From: CAWBFD01 sp963788115
Lineage (GTDB): Bacteria > Actinomycetota > Thermoleophilia > Solirubrobacterales > 70-9
Assembly: GCA_963788115.1 (NCBI GenBank)
Contig: CAWBFD010000004.1
Span: 2,140,117 to 2,204,116, forward strand
Reading direction: 5' to 3'
DNA length: 64,000 nt
Below, one piece after another: positions 46,832 to 57,023 of the stretch (positions are counted from its first letter, which is position 1; each line of letters opens with the position of its first letter). The notes under the pieces were generated by a model. The model searched no databases and had not been told where the DNA came from. It was given only the letters and a program-made list of their open reading frames with translations. The position numbers and the translations under genes are program-made.

Positions 46832-47797
46832 TTACTCCTCGGACTTGCGCCGCGAACGAGCGCGGCGCTTGCCTTCGTGCATCGCCTGGACGCGGGCGAC
46901 TGGGATCGTGTGGCCTTCTTCCACGAGGTCGGCGGGCAGTTGCTGCGGGCTCGGCATCTGCGCCGCCCACGGGTCGTCGGCTCCGAGCTGTTCGAGGGCG
47001 TTGTGCACGTTGAAGTCGCTCGGTGCGACGGAATCGAGATCGTCCCACCCGACGGGGAACGACACGGGAACCCCGGGCCGCACGCGTGGGCTGTAGGCCG
47101 AGATCACGGTTGCGCCGCCGACACGTGTCGAATCGACGAAGACCTTGTTGCCGCGGTCTTCCTTCATGAATGCGGTTGTGGCGATGTCGGGGTCGAGTTG
47201 TTCGGCGCGCATCGCGATCGCACGCGTCGCCGCGGCCGAGTCCGCGAAGTCCGCTGATCCATCGATAGGGACGAAGACGTGCACGCCCTTGGCGCCACTC
47301 GTCTTGACCGCGCCTGTGAGGCCGGCGTCGGCCAGGGCTTGCCGCACGAGGTGTGCGACGCGCACTGCCATCGCGAACGAATCACCTTCGGGTGGATCGA
47401 GATCGAGGACGAGGTGCGTGATGTGTTCGGGTTCGTCAACGCGCACGAGCGCGGGGTGGTACTCGACCGCGCGCTGGTTGGCGAACCACAACAGCGTGCG
47501 CCGATCGTTGCACAGCGCGTACGACACCTCACGCTTCGACGCGTCCGCCCAGAGGTCGACCGTGCGCACCCACTCCGGCGTGTACTTGGGGACGTTCTTC
47601 TGCATGAACGCCTCTTGCCCGCGGTGGACGCGGATCACCGAGAGCGGCCGGTCCTCGAGCACCGGGATGATGCGATCCCGCACTCCGTCGAGATACTCGA
47701 TCAGGTCCCGCTTCGTCGCATCCGCGCCGTCGAAGAGCGGCTGATCGAGGTTGGTGAGCGGAACGCCCTCGCGTGTCTCGTCGGGTTTGGTCGCCAT
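46832..47797 (-). CDS. LigD-type primase-polymerase (AEP) domain protein
   Basis: 321 residues. The archaeo-eukaryotic primase fold of LigD polymerase domains is seen: LTNLDQPLFDGADATKRDLI, VRDRIIPVLEDRPLSVIRVH, EYHPALVRVDEPEHITHLVL and LDLDPPEGDSF with the catalytic DxD. TSGAKGVHVFVPIDG and AYSPRVRPGVPVSFPVGWDD follow. It is a stand-alone polymerase; ligase and nuclease domains and Ku are absent nearby. It may add nucleotides in double-strand break repair. It converges with the AAA/TPR gene four bases away. Confidence 0.92.
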   Translation of the reverse strand: MATKPDETREGVPLTNLDQPLFDGADATKRDLIEYLDGVRDRIIPVLEDRPLSVIRVHRGQEAFMQKNVPKYTPEWVRTVDLWADASKREVSYALCNDRRTLLWFANQRAVEYHPALVRVDEPEHITHLVLDLDPPEGDSFAMAVRVAHLVRQALADAGLTGAVKTSGAKGVHVFVPIDGSADFADSAAATRAIAMRAEQLDPDIATTAFMKEDRGNKVFVDSTRVGGATVISAYSPRVRPGVPVSFPVGWDDLDSVAPSDFNVHNALEQLGADDPWAAQMPSPQQLPADLVEEGHTIPVARVQAMHEGKRRARSRRKSEE

Positions 47798-47802
47798 CGA
47801 AG

Positions 47803-49213
47803 CTACGCGGGCAACGCCGGCGCGGTCGCTTCGGCGCGCGCTTTCATCGCGTCGGCGTCGCCGGCGACCACCACACCGGCCGCCACCGCGGTGTCGACGG
47901 CCTCGGCGTACGCCTTCAGATAGACGTCGCGCGACGCGTACAGGTTCGCCAACTCGTCGGCCGAGAACGGCGTGCTCGTGCCGAGCAATCCGGCGAGGAC
48001 GTCGCCTACACGGACGCCGCTGTGGGCGGCGACGGGCACTGCGAGGTCAGGGAGGCGAATGCCGCCGCGCGCGTTCCCGAGGGCATCGCGGCGGATCGTC
48101 GGCGGTGTTCCGGCGTCCATCTCGAGCCACGGTTGGGCCGGTGGCGGCTGCCCGTCGGTCAGCCAACGTTGCATGTGCGCGGTTGCGGCCTTGTGCGCGG
48201 GCGCGTAGCTCAGCACGTTCGGATTCTGGAGCGAGTCGAGCGATAGCCCGGCGCCAGAAGGGCCGCCGGTCTCGAACCCGACGCCGTCGCGCGCCAACTG
48301 CGTCATCAGATTCACCATGGTTTCGATTCCACCGGTGTGCGCGGTGCCGGCGATCTCCCACAACCGGTAGCGATCGGTATCGGGCTGGCGGACCAGGAAG
48401 TGCGAGGGCGCTTCGGTCTCGGTGTTGAACACGAACACGGGGACATCGAGATCGTCACGGATGCGGGCCGAGAACGTCATGGGGATGCCCGCGACGCCAC
48501 CCTCGCGCGGCGCCGTGTTCGTGGTGTCGAGGGGATGGGCGTAGCCGAAGTCGACGAGGTTGAAGAAGCCGTCGAAGACCCGTTCCACCGGTTGCACCGA
48601 GTTGATATATGTGCGCAGCCGCATCGCCGATTGGGAGCCGCCGCGCGAGCAAACGCACCACGGGCAGACCGCCCAGCGGATCGAGCGGGCCGTGCTCGCG
48701 GTCGGGGCCGACGAGGCGTGCCGCCTGGGTGTAGATGTCGAACGAGAAGTCGTCGCCGGGATGTTCGAGCGTGCCGTACCGCTCGGGATCCCATTGCTTC
48801 AGTGCGAACTTCTCGGTTCCGGGGAGCCCGACGAGGCCGACGCGCTGCGCCGAGACCCCGACCCAGGCGCACCCTTCGGCGAGGAGGTCGGCGGAGATCG
48901 TCGCGATCTCGAAGCCGGAGGTGACGTTGTTCCAGTCGACGACGACCGTGCCGTTGAATCGTTCGGGGGCCACGGGCCGCACGACGAGCATTCGGGTCCG
49001 GAACGGTGCGGTACGAGTCGCGTGGATCGACCAGCGACCGTCGATGCCCTGTTCCGTTCCCGGTTCCGTGTCGTACGCCGTTGCGGTGCCCTCGAAGAAG
49101 AACTCTTCAACGACGAAGTCGGCGCCCGCGACATCGTCGCCGGGCGTCGAGAATGCGTAACCGCGGGCACCGCCTTCGACAGGCCCGCTGATCGCTGCAC
49201 CCGATGACGGCAT
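47803..49213 (-). CDS. Alpha/beta hydrolase domain protein (Abhydrolase_10-like; frameshifted near 48640)
   Basis: About 470 residues from ATG 49213. The N terminus has GYAFSTPGDDVAGADFVVEE, then RMLVVRPVAPERFNGTVVVD and WNNVTSGFEIATISADLLAE. The break near 48640 falls just before the nucleophile elbow GGSQSAMRLRTYINSV (GxSxS). FGYAHPLDTTNTAPREGGVA and YRLWEIAGTAHTGGIETMVN, carrying a likely His, follow. This matches large actinobacterial 'alpha/beta hydrolase domain' proteins of unknown substrate. The 74-bp divergent spacer to the methyltransferase contains GTTGCGC...GCGCAAC arms (49226-49250). Confidence 0.82.
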
Positions 49214-49287
49214 CCGAACCTCCTCGTTGCGCGCACGATCTTGGCGCAACCTCCCTCTCGTTGTCGATGGCGCGACGATCATCGGTC

Positions 49288-49924
49288 ATGGCCTCGTTAC
49301 CGCCCGACTACGACTCCGACCCGGGCCGTTGGGGCTCGTGGCAAGCACCGCAGGATGTTCATCAGATGGTGGCGCCGGAACTGCGCGGGCCCGTACTGGA
49401 TGTCGGGTGTGGTGAGGGTCGCCTCGCCTCACTCCTGCCCCCAGAGGTCGCTCTGGGTCGGGGTCGATTCCTCAGCCGCGCAACTCGCCGAGAATCTCTT
49501 TCGTCCCGTCGTTCGCGCCGACATGCGGGCCCTCCCGTTCCGTAACGGCGCGTTCGCCGAAGTCGTGCACCTCTGGTGCCTGTACCACCTCGACGTTCCC
49601 GTCGTCGCTGTGCGAGAGGCTGCGCGCGTTCTGCGACCGGGCGGTCGCTACTACGCCTGTACTTCCGGCCGCGACAACGACCCCGAGATCATGCCGGAGG
49701 GCTACCCACCGTCGACGTTCGACGCGGAGGATGCCGAGGAGATTGTGAGCGCGGTGTTCTCCGACATCGAAGCGGAACATTGGGACGGCACGTTCTTCCC
49801 ACTCGAAACGCGCGACGAGGTCCGCGCCTATTGCCGCCACAACTACATTCCCGCGGACCGCGCCGAAACGATCGACCTGCCCCTGTGGCTCACGAAACGA
49901 GGCGTGCTCGTACGTGCGCGCTAA
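49288..49924 (+). CDS. Class I SAM-dependent methyltransferase (frameshifted near 49465)
   Basis: About 211 residues from ATG 49288. Motif I is VLDVGCGEGRLASLLP. After a one-base break near 49465 come VDSSAAQLAENLFRPVVRAD, MRALPFRNGAFAEVVHLWCL and the post-motif LRPGGRYYACTSGRDNDPEI. This is the Methyltransf_11 arrangement for small-molecule methylation. The last bases of the stop overlap the stop of the convergent HNH gene. Confidence 0.85.
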
Positions 49925-51064
49925 GCCTGGTAGGCGTTGCGTTTGTCGAGTGGGGTTTCGCCGCCTTCGTGGGCGTCGCGGTGGTGTCGCCAGCATCGGA
50001 GTTCGCAGTTCTCGAGGTTGGTCGAACCGCCCTGTGACCATGGAACCTTGTGATGGACCTCGCACCAGCCGGGTGGTCGATCGCAGCCGGGGACGACGCA
50101 GCCGCGATCGCGCGCGAATGAGTGCGCGACGCAACGCGGGGGAGATGGTGCGAGTGGAGCGGCCGACATCGAGCGGTTCCGACCGACCTTGGGTGATGAT
50201 GCGGGCGATGCCGGCGTCGCAGGTGAGTCGTTCGAGGGTGGCCCGGCTCAACGTGGCGCCGTGCGCGGTTTCGCAACGAATCTCGCGGACGAGATCGGTC
50301 GCGCCGCGGTCTTCGAGCGCTTCGAGGTCGACCACGATCGTCACGTGCGGCGGGTTCCGACTCTCGGGCCCCGTGGCGTGGTGGGCGGCACCAACCTCGA
50401 CGAGGTCCACGAACGCGTCGGCGCGCTGCTGCCGCTTGGAGCGCTGGTCAGCCGGCGCCCGGTTCTTCTCCACAACCGCGCCTACCGCGGCGAGGACCCG
50501 TTCGCCTTGTTCGGGGTCGAGGAGGCCGTCGATGGCGACCATCCCGTCGAACGTCCGCGACAGGTGCAGGGAGCGGCGGTCGAACTGTTCATTGGCGCGC
50601 GGCGCGCCACCGCCACCGTCGAGGGCGTCGGTGACCCGCTCAACGACCTGCCGCAGCTGGGGCGGTGCGACCTTACGGGCGATCTCGACCAGTGGCGCTT
50701 CGACCTCGGCGACCGCGTCGATCCGCGCCGGGGTCGCGGCCCGGCCGATCACTTCCGCATGTGGGCGGGAGATCTCGCCGGCTGCGAAGGCTTCCGCGGT
50801 CGCGGGCAGCGCTTCCAACCGCCGCGCGAGGTTCACGGAAGCGCGCGCGTATCCGGGTGAGACGTTGCACTGCTCGCGCAGCCATGCGCAGGTGGACGCG
50901 AAGTCGGCTGACCATTCCGCGTTGCGTTCGGCGTCGCGGACCGATCGCAGCCACACGTATTCGAGGCGGTCGATGACACGTCGCAGCTGCGCGACATCGA
51001 CGGTTTGTTCGGACGCGACGACCTTGGCGGTGAGTTCTTCGAGCTCGTCGATCACCCCGAACAT
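49921..51064 (-). CDS. DUF222/HNH endonuclease domain protein (frameshifted near 50140)
   Basis: About 381 residues. The N-terminal DUF222 domain has LTAKVVASEQTVDVAQLRRV and CAWLREQCNVSPGYARASVN, then LPATAEAFAAGEISRPHAEV. The C-terminal HNH reads, after a break near 50140, FARDRGCVVPGCDRPPGWCE, VHHKVPWSQGGSTNLENCEL and CWRHHRDAHEGG with the zinc-binding Cys residues and HH. These '13E12 repeat' or REP-like proteins are very common in actinobacteria, often in many copies and sometimes linked to mobile DNA. The upstream AT-rich patch (ATATGTTCGTATCATACGG, near 51063-51081) is unusual for this genome. Confidence 0.88.
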
Positions 51065-51095
51065 ATGTTCGTATCATACGGCAATCGACCCTATT

Positions 51096-52052
51096 TTACA
51101 AGGGTTTTTCGTCGACCTTGAGCCCGCGCCGCAACGCGATCATCATCTCCGCCGTCCCGCGCCGCGACACCGCCGCGCTTGTCATGAGCGCCGAGCCGTG
51201 GAACGTCCCCGGGTACGAATGCAGCTCGACGGAGACGCCGGCTTCCATCAGCCGCAGCGCGTACATGATGCCCTCGTCGCGCAACGGATCGAACTCCATC
51301 GTCGTGATGTATGCGGGCGGAAGGCCGCGCAGATCAGTCGCGATCGCGGGCGACGCGTACGGCGAAACCTCACCCGGATCGTCACCGAGATAGAAACCCC
51401 AACTCCTGATCGCGTTCGTTCGGTTCCAGATCGGGGTGTCCACGAATGCGCGCATGCTCGCCGTCTCGAGCCGGTGGTCGAGCTCGGGGATACCGAGGAA
51501 CTGGAAGCACACCGGCGGACCACCGCGATCCCGCGCCAGCAAGACGGTCGCGGCCGTCAACCCTCCGCCGGCGCTCTGGCCACCGACGCCGACGCGCGCG
51601 GTGTCGATACCGAGCACTGCCGCCTCGTCGTGCAACCAGCAGAGGGCCGCGTAGCAGTCGTCGAGTCCGGCGGGGAACGGGTTCTCGGGCGCGAGCCGGT
51701 ATTCGACCGCGGCGACGATCACGCCGAGATCCCTCGCCACGCGCACGCCGAACGCGTGCTCCATCTCGATGCTGCCGCTTGCGAATCCGCCGCCGTGGAT
51801 GTCGAGCAGCGCCGGGCGGCCACCGGCCGGGGCCGGCTCCTCCGGTGCGTAGACGCGCACCCGAACGGGCGGTGCACCGTCGGGGCCGGGGATCTCGTGG
51901 TCGATGATCTTCACGCCCGTCGTGTCGACACCCTCGTTCATCGGACCGATGAGCGCCGCGGTTGCCGCACGCGACTCCTGCACGTTGGAGAAATCGCGCA
52001 GCGGGAGAACCTCGAGCATCGGGAGGAGTTCGGGATCGATCGCGTAGTCCAT
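51096..52052 (-). CDS. Alpha/beta hydrolase, HSL family
   Basis: 318 residues from ATG 52052. It has LLDIHGGGFASGSIEMEHAF with the HGGGF oxyanion motif, VEYRLAPENPFPAGLDDCYA and VGVGGQSAGGGLTAATVLLA with the nucleophile Ser. ITTMEFDPLRDEGIMYAL supplies the Asp and SYPGTFHGSALM the His. A cytoplasmic esterase of the same family as the gene at 9785-10753. It is divergent from an F420-type PPOX gene with 45 bp between starts. Frame intact. Confidence 0.92.
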   Translation of the reverse strand: MDYAIDPELLPMLEVLPLRDFSNVQESRAATAALIGPMNEGVDTTGVKIIDHEIPGPDGAPPVRVRVYAPEEPAPAGGRPALLDIHGGGFASGSIEMEHAFGVRVARDLGVIVAAVEYRLAPENPFPAGLDDCYAALCWLHDEAAVLGIDTARVGVGGQSAGGGLTAATVLLARDRGGPPVCFQFLGIPELDHRLETASMRAFVDTPIWNRTNAIRSWGFYLGDDPGEVSPYASPAIATDLRGLPPAYITTMEFDPLRDEGIMYALRLMEAGVSVELHSYPGTFHGSALMTSAAVSRRGTAEMMIALRRGLKVDEKPL

Positions 52053-52097
52053 GCCGCCAGCTTGCCAGCACGACGCCGACCGCGAGACATTGCGCCC

Positions 52098-52562
52098 ATG
52101 GCGCGCCAGATCGCGACGAACCGAACGGTCGACCGAGAGGAACTGCTCGACTTCGTGCGCCCGCGCCACCACGTCATCTTCACCACGACGCGCGCCGACG
52201 GCACGCTCCAAACTTCACCGGTGACGGCCGGGATCGACGACGACGGCCACCTCGTCGTGGCGACCTATCCCAGCCGGGCAAAGGTTCGGAATCTGCGACG
52301 GAACAACGCGGCCTCGGTGTGTGTCCTGTCGGACGAGTGGAATGGCCCATGGGTGCAACTCGATGGAACCGCTGAAGTGCTCGACCTCCCCGACGCGCTC
52401 GAGCCGCTCGTCGACTACTACCGCGGCATCTCCGGTGAACACCCCGACTGGGACGAGTACCGCGCCGCCATGCAGCGCCAAGGCAAGTGTCTGATCCGTA
52501 TGCGCATCGAGCGCTGGGGCCCGATCGCGACGGGCGGATTCCCGCCCGAACTCGAAGGCTGA
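52098..52562 (+). CDS. PPOX-class (probably F420-dependent) flavoprotein
   Basis: 154 residues. The split-barrel core is ELLDFVRPRHHVIFTTTRAD, then GTLQTSPVTAGIDDDGHLVV, YPSRAKVRNLRRNNAASVCV and WVQLDGTAEVLDLPDALEPL. The R-x-K-x-x-N-x-x-x-x segment (SRAKVRNLRRN) fits the F420-type PPOX family. Start ATG 52098. It precedes the cyclic-nucleotide-binding gene by 10 bp, likely the same transcript. Substrate unknown. Confidence 0.88.
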   Translation: MARQIATNRTVDREELLDFVRPRHHVIFTTTRADGTLQTSPVTAGIDDDGHLVVATYPSRAKVRNLRRNNAASVCVLSDEWNGPWVQLDGTAEVLDLPDALEPLVDYYRGISGEHPDWDEYRAAMQRQGKCLIRMRIERWGPIATGGFPPELEG

Positions 52563-52572
52563 GAACGCAACG

Positions 52573-53060
52573 ATGGACGAGTTGCTCACCCTCGCCGACA
52601 ACTACCCGCGCCGCACCGTCGACGCGGGCGAGGTGCTCCTCACCGACGGGAGTCTCCGTCCCCGCGCTCTACGTCCTCGTCGAAGGCGCACTCCGCGTCG
52701 AGAAGTCAGGCGTACCGATCACGACCGTGTCGGAGCCTGGGTCGTGCGTGGGCGAGATGTCCCTGTTGCTCGACGTGCCGGCGACCGCCGATGTGGTGGC
52801 CGACACCGAAGGTCATTGTTGCCGTCGTTGACGACGCACCCGCGCGCCTCGCCACCGATCCGCAGCTGGCGATTGCGCTGGCGCGCCTCCTCGCGGCACG
52901 ACTCCACGCGATGACGACGTATCTCGCCGACCTGAAGCAGCAGTACGCCGACCACGAAGGCGGGCTCGGCATGGTCGACGTCGTACTCGAGCAACTGCTG
53001 CGGACGGCGGGACCGCGCAGCGAACTCGGCTCCGAGCGAGATCCGGAGCCGGAGGACTAA
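52573..53060 (+). CDS. Cyclic nucleotide-binding domain protein (two frameshifts)
   Basis: About 162 residues. The CNB beta-roll is read across breaks near 52655 and 52812: RRTVDAGEVLLTDGS, PALYVLVEGALRVEKSGVPI, EPGSCVGEMSLLLDVPATAD and, in the third frame, VIVAVVDDAPARLATDPQLA. The C terminus is a helix (ALARLLAARLHAMTTYLADL). No helix-turn-helix is present, unlike Crp regulators, so it is probably a small sensor or adaptor. Both breaks look like one-base errors. Confidence 0.8.
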
Positions 53061-53785
53061 GCGTTCGCGAAGGAACGCTCCTCGGTCCCGGCGAGCGACC
53101 GCCACGTCGCGCGTCCGGTGTCAGTGTCGAGTTCGATGTGAGTGGGCACAGGCCCGCGCTGCCGGCCCGCGTTGAAGACGACGGTCGGGCCGAGCTGATC
53201 GGACCAGCTGCCGGCCGACGCGAACGGTGACTGGTGGACGTGTCCGCACAGCACCGCCATCGGTCGGTAGCGCCGGATCCACGCGCCGAGGAACTCGTCG
53301 CCGTAGTGCCTCTTGCCGGTCCAACTCGTCAGCGACGCGTCGGGCGGCGCGTGGTACACCCAGATCCAGCGCCGGTCGCCGACGCGCCGCGCGTCGTCGG
53401 TGAGTTGCTGATCTACCTCGTCGCGGGTCCGCGGTCCGTCCCACCACGGGCATACCGTGACGAAGACGTCGTCAGTGGCGAACGACGAGCCGTCGACGAA
53501 GACGCCCGCCGTTCGTGCCGGTCCGAGCCACCTTGCCGCGCGCTCGCCCAGTTCGTTGCGGGCGTTGAGGTCGTGATTCCCCGAGCACGCGACGACGGTC
53601 GTCTGCGCGGCCAGACGCGTGAGATATTCGAGCACGACCGCGATCTGCGCGTCCGGTTCGACGGCGGACGCGATGTCGAGGTGGTCGCCGGCGACGACGA
53701 CGACGTCGTAATCAGACGCAACGGTGAGCACCCAGTCGAGCTGCTTCAGCGTGTAGTGCAGATCCGAGACCAGCAGGATGCGCAC
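53057..53785 (-). CDS. Calcineurin-like metallophosphoesterase
   Basis: About 242 residues. The metal-binding motifs are in order: RILLVSDLHYTLKQLD (DxH), VVVVAGDHLDIASAVE (GDHxD), ACSGNHDLNARNELG (GNHD), WVYHAPPDASLT and VLCGHVHQSPFA (GHxH). A dinuclear-metal phosphodiesterase or phosphatase in the cytoplasm is expected. I favour the GTG at 53785, which follows the monooxygenase stop after one base, over the GTG at 53815, which would overlap it. The two genes are therefore one transcriptional unit. Confidence 0.9.
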   Translation of the reverse strand: MRILLVSDLHYTLKQLDWVLTVASDYDVVVVAGDHLDIASAVEPDAQIAVVLEYLTRLAAQTTVVACSGNHDLNARNELGERAARWLGPARTAGVFVDGSSFATDDVFVTVCPWWDGPRTRDEVDQQLTDDARRVGDRRWIWVYHAPPDASLTSWTGKRHYGDEFLGAWIRRYRPMAVLCGHVHQSPFASAGSWSDQLGPTVVFNAGRQRGPVPTHIELDTDTGRATWRSLAGTEERSFANA

Positions 53786-53786
53786 G

Positions 53787-55575
53787 TCAGCGGAACTCGA
53801 GTCCGTCGAACTCACCCGTGTTGCGCCATTGGTCGATGTACGCGAAGTACGCCGACGCGCCGTACGGATAGCCGACGAAGAACTCGCGTCCCGGGCCGGT
53901 TTCCTTGCCTTCGTTGTTGTAGTAGCCGGGCGTGCAATCGGGGGAGCCGAGCATCGCGCCCGGACCCGAGAGCAGGAGGTCGACCCATGCGTCCTCCGAC
54001 TCCTTGGTCACTTCGATGACGTCGTAGCCGTTGTCGAGCGCGTGCTTGATCGTCATCGCGATCGTCTTTCCGGCTTCGGTGAAGTTGTGCGGGAACGTTC
54101 GAGATGAGGTTCGCGCCCTGGGGGAGCTGCACGAGGAACACGTTCGGGAAGCCGTGCACGTGAATGCCGTGCTTCGTGCGCATCCCGCCCGCCCAGTACT
54201 CGGAGAGCTTGAGGCCGTCGCGGCCGGTCATGTCGTAGCCCGCGCGCCGGGTGTACGGCGTGCCGACCTCGAAACCCGATGCGTAGATGATGCAGTCGAC
54301 CTCGTACTCGACGCCCCCGACGACGACCGCGTTCTCGGTGATCCGCTCGACGCCCTTGCCGTCGGTGTCGATCAAGTACGTGCCCGGCTCGTTGTACGCC
54401 TGCAAGTACTCGTCGTGGAAGCACGGCCGCTTGCAGAGTTGGCGGTACCAGGCCTTGAGATTCTGTGCGGTCGCTTTGTCTTCGACGATGGCATCGACCC
54501 GCGCCCGGATCTCGGACATCTTCTCGAAGTCGTAGTCCTCGAACGCAGCCATCATGTTCTGGGGGGTCATCTGGTCGGGCGGCAACGTCATGATCCGGCC
54601 GCGGACGCGCCGCGCGAGCTCGGTCCAGCCGTCCATCACGAGGTCTTCGTCGGCGAGGCCGCCGGTCTGGTTGGCCGTGAAGTTCTCCAGCCACCGTTGC
54701 TGCCAGCCCGGCGTCGCGATCTCGGCGAACCATTCCGGATCGGTCGGCCGGTTGTCGCGCACGTCGACCGACGAGGGCGTGCGCTGGAATACGTAGAGCT
54801 CGCGGCACGCGCGGGCGAGATGCGGAATGCACTGCACGGATGTCGCGCCGGTGCCGATGATCGCGACGCGCTTGTCGGCGAGATCGTCCATCGGTGCACC
54901 GTCCGGGTCACCGCCGGTGTACTCGTAGTCCCACCGACTGGTGTGGAACGAGTGACCGGCGAACGACTCGATTCCGGGGACGCCCGGCAGCTTCGGCACG
55001 TGCAGCGGACCGGTACCCATCGCGATGAATTGCGTCGTGAACTCGTCGCCGCGATTCGTACGCACGATCCAGCGCGAGTTCGCGTCGTCCCACTCGAGAT
55101 CCGTCACCTGGGTGTGGAAGAGCGCGTTGTCGTAGAGGTCGTACTGTTTCCCGATGCGCTCGCAGTGCTCGAGGATCTCGGACGCGTGCGCGTACTTCTC
55201 CGTCGGCATGTGCCCGGTCTCTTCGAGCAGCGGCATGTAGACGAACGACGCGGTGTCGCACTGCGCGCCGGGGTAGCGGTTCCAGTACCACGTGCCGCCG
55301 AAGTCGCCGGCCTTGTCGATGATTCGGACGTCGTCGATGCCGGCTTCCTTCAGACGCGCGCCGGTGACGAGGCCCGCGAAGCCGCCGCCGACGAACGTGA
55401 CGGTGACGTGATCGCGCAGGGGTGCACGCTCGACGACAGGGATGTAGGGGTCGACGAGGTAGTGCCCGAACTGGTCCTTCAGCTCGATGTACTGGTCGTT
55501 GCCGTCCGGTCGCAGCCGCTTGGCTCGCTCCTCGGCGTACTTCTGCTTGAGCGCGTCGATGTCGATGGCGGTCAT
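53787..55575 (-). CDS. Baeyer-Villiger-type FAD monooxygenase (frameshifted near 54100)
   Basis: About 595 residues from ATG 55575. VTFVGGGFAGLVTGARLKEA is the FAD Rossmann motif, FGGTWYWNRYPGAQCD the substrate-side loop, and FAGHSFHTSRW matches exactly the type I Baeyer-Villiger fingerprint FxGxxxHxxxW. RVAIIGTGATSVQCIPHLAR is the NADPH Rossmann motif. The last 90 residues follow a break near 54100 (TIKHALDNGYDVIEVTKESE, CTPGYYNNEGKETGPGREFF). A ketone or cyclic ketone (steroid-like) oxygenation role is likely. It is divergent from an SDR over a perfect dyad. Confidence 0.92.
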
Positions 55576-55598
55576 CGCTCGTGGTCCCCCAGGATTGT

Positions 55599-55616
55599 CT
55601 TGACCAGGCGGTCAAG
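55599..55616. promoter_or_regulatory. Perfect dyad, candidate TetR-type operator
   Basis: CTTGACC-AGGC-GGTCAAG is an 18-bp perfect inverted repeat, 23 bp before the monooxygenase start (minus strand) and 86 bp before the divergent SDR start (plus strand). The arms resemble TTGACC...GGTCAA sites bound by TetR-family repressors. No TetR gene is in the window, so the regulator would act in trans. Confidence 0.55.
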
Positions 55617-55702
55617 TTAGCGCTCGGAAGCGCCCGCGGCCAGATACCCCTGGCAGACTGCGGCGCCCGACGAGGGGCGTCGGCCGGCGGAGGAGCGAGT
55701 CA

Positions 55703-56462
55703 GTGCAGATCGATGGCAAGAAGGCAGTCGTCGTCGGGGGCGCGTCGGGAATGGCGCGTGCGTCGGCGGAGATGTTGCGCGATCGCGGTGCGGCGGTCGC
55801 GATCGTCGACCTGCCGACGTCGCCCGGCGCCGAGGTCGCCAAAGCGTTGGGCGGAACATTCCACCCGGTCGACGTCACCGACCACGAAGGCGTCGAACGC
55901 GTGCTCGCCGAAGCGGTCGAACAGCTCGGCGGGCTGCATATCGCGGTCAACACCGCGGGCGGCGGCATCGCCAAGCGCACTCTCAGCAAGGACGGTCCAC
56001 ACCCGCTGGCCGACTTCCAGCAGAGTCATCGATCTCAACCTGATCGCGACGTTCAATCTCAATCGTCTGCAAGCGCACCACATGTCGGGCAACGAGCCCG
56101 ACGACGGCGAGCGCGGCGTCATCATCGACACCGCGTCGATCGCCGCGTTCGAGGGACAGATCGGCCAGGTCGCGTACACCGCGGCCAAGGCCGGCATCGC
56201 GGGGATGACGCTCACGATGGCACGTGACCTCGGCAGCCTCGGAATCCGCGTCCTCACGATTGCTCCGAGCCTGTTCGACACAGGGCTCACGCACGGGATC
56301 CCCGACGAGTTCGCCGAAGTCCTCACCAAGGACGCCGCGTTCCCGAAGCGCATGGGCCGGCCCGAGGAGTACGGACGGCTGGTGGTGGCAATCGTCGAAA
56401 CGCCAATGCTGAACGGCTCTTGCATCCGGCTCGACGCGGGGCAACGCTTCGCACCGAAGTAG
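55703..56462 (+). CDS. SDR-family oxidoreductase (frameshifted near 56030)
   Basis: About 252 residues. GTG 55703 starts QIDGKKAVVVGGASGMARAS (GGASGMA Rossmann variant), with VEQLGGLHIAVNTAGGGIAK (NTAG). After a break near 56030 come DLNLIATFNLNRLQAHHMSG, VIIDTASIAAFEGQIGQVAY, the catalytic Y-T-A-A-K and RVLTIAPSLFDTGLTHGIPD. The protein resembles 3-hydroxyacyl-CoA dehydrogenase (HSD17B10-like) SDRs. It shares the promoter region with the Baeyer-Villiger enzyme. Confidence 0.88.
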
Positions 56463-56473
56463 GGGGTGCTCGC

Positions 56474-56940
56474 GTGTCCGATCAAGTAACCGTGAGTCGC
56501 GACATCGCCGCGGCGCCGGAAACGCTCTGGGCAATGGTGGGCGACGTCACCCGAATGGGTGAGTGGTCGCCGGAGAACGTCGGCGGAGAGTGGCTGGACG
56601 GCGCGACGGGGCCACAAGCGGGCGCGAAATTCCGCGGAACGAACTCCCGAGGCAAGAAGACGTGGAAGACGGTCGCGACCGTGACCGACTGCGTGCCCGG
56701 CAAGGAATTCGCGTTCATGATCAAAGCCGGCGGCATGAACATCGCGGAATGGCGTTACGAGTTCGAACCGGCCTCGGGCGGATGCCGCGTCACCGAGACG
56801 TGGACCGATCACCGCGGCGGCGGTCGTCAAGATGCTCGGCCGCGTGATCTCGGGTGTCGCCGACCGGGCGACGCACAACCGCGCCGGGATGGAACAAACC
56901 CTCGAACAGCTCGCGGTCGAAAGCCGAGACGGAGAATTAA
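56474..56940 (+). CDS. SRPBCC-family protein (frameshifted near 56818)
   Basis: About 155 residues from GTG 56474 with AGGGGG upstream. QVTVSRDIAAAPETLWAMVG, DVTRMGEWSPENVGGEWLDG and WRYEFEPASGGCRVTETWTD are the START-like (polyketide cyclase/SRPBCC) helix-grip fold. After a break near 56818 the C-terminal helix is VVKMLGRVISGVADRATHNR, AGMEQTLEQLAVE. In the sequence as given the frame continues into the sigma factor gene. A TAA at 56938-56940 in a neighbouring frame is the likely true stop. Confidence 0.78.
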
Positions 56941-57023
56941 TCCTGCGAGCCCTGCGCCGCCCTCTGAGCGGAAAAGTTGTTTCCGCCCGTCGGAACTCGG
57001 GCGGCCCGAACGACGAGAGGGAT

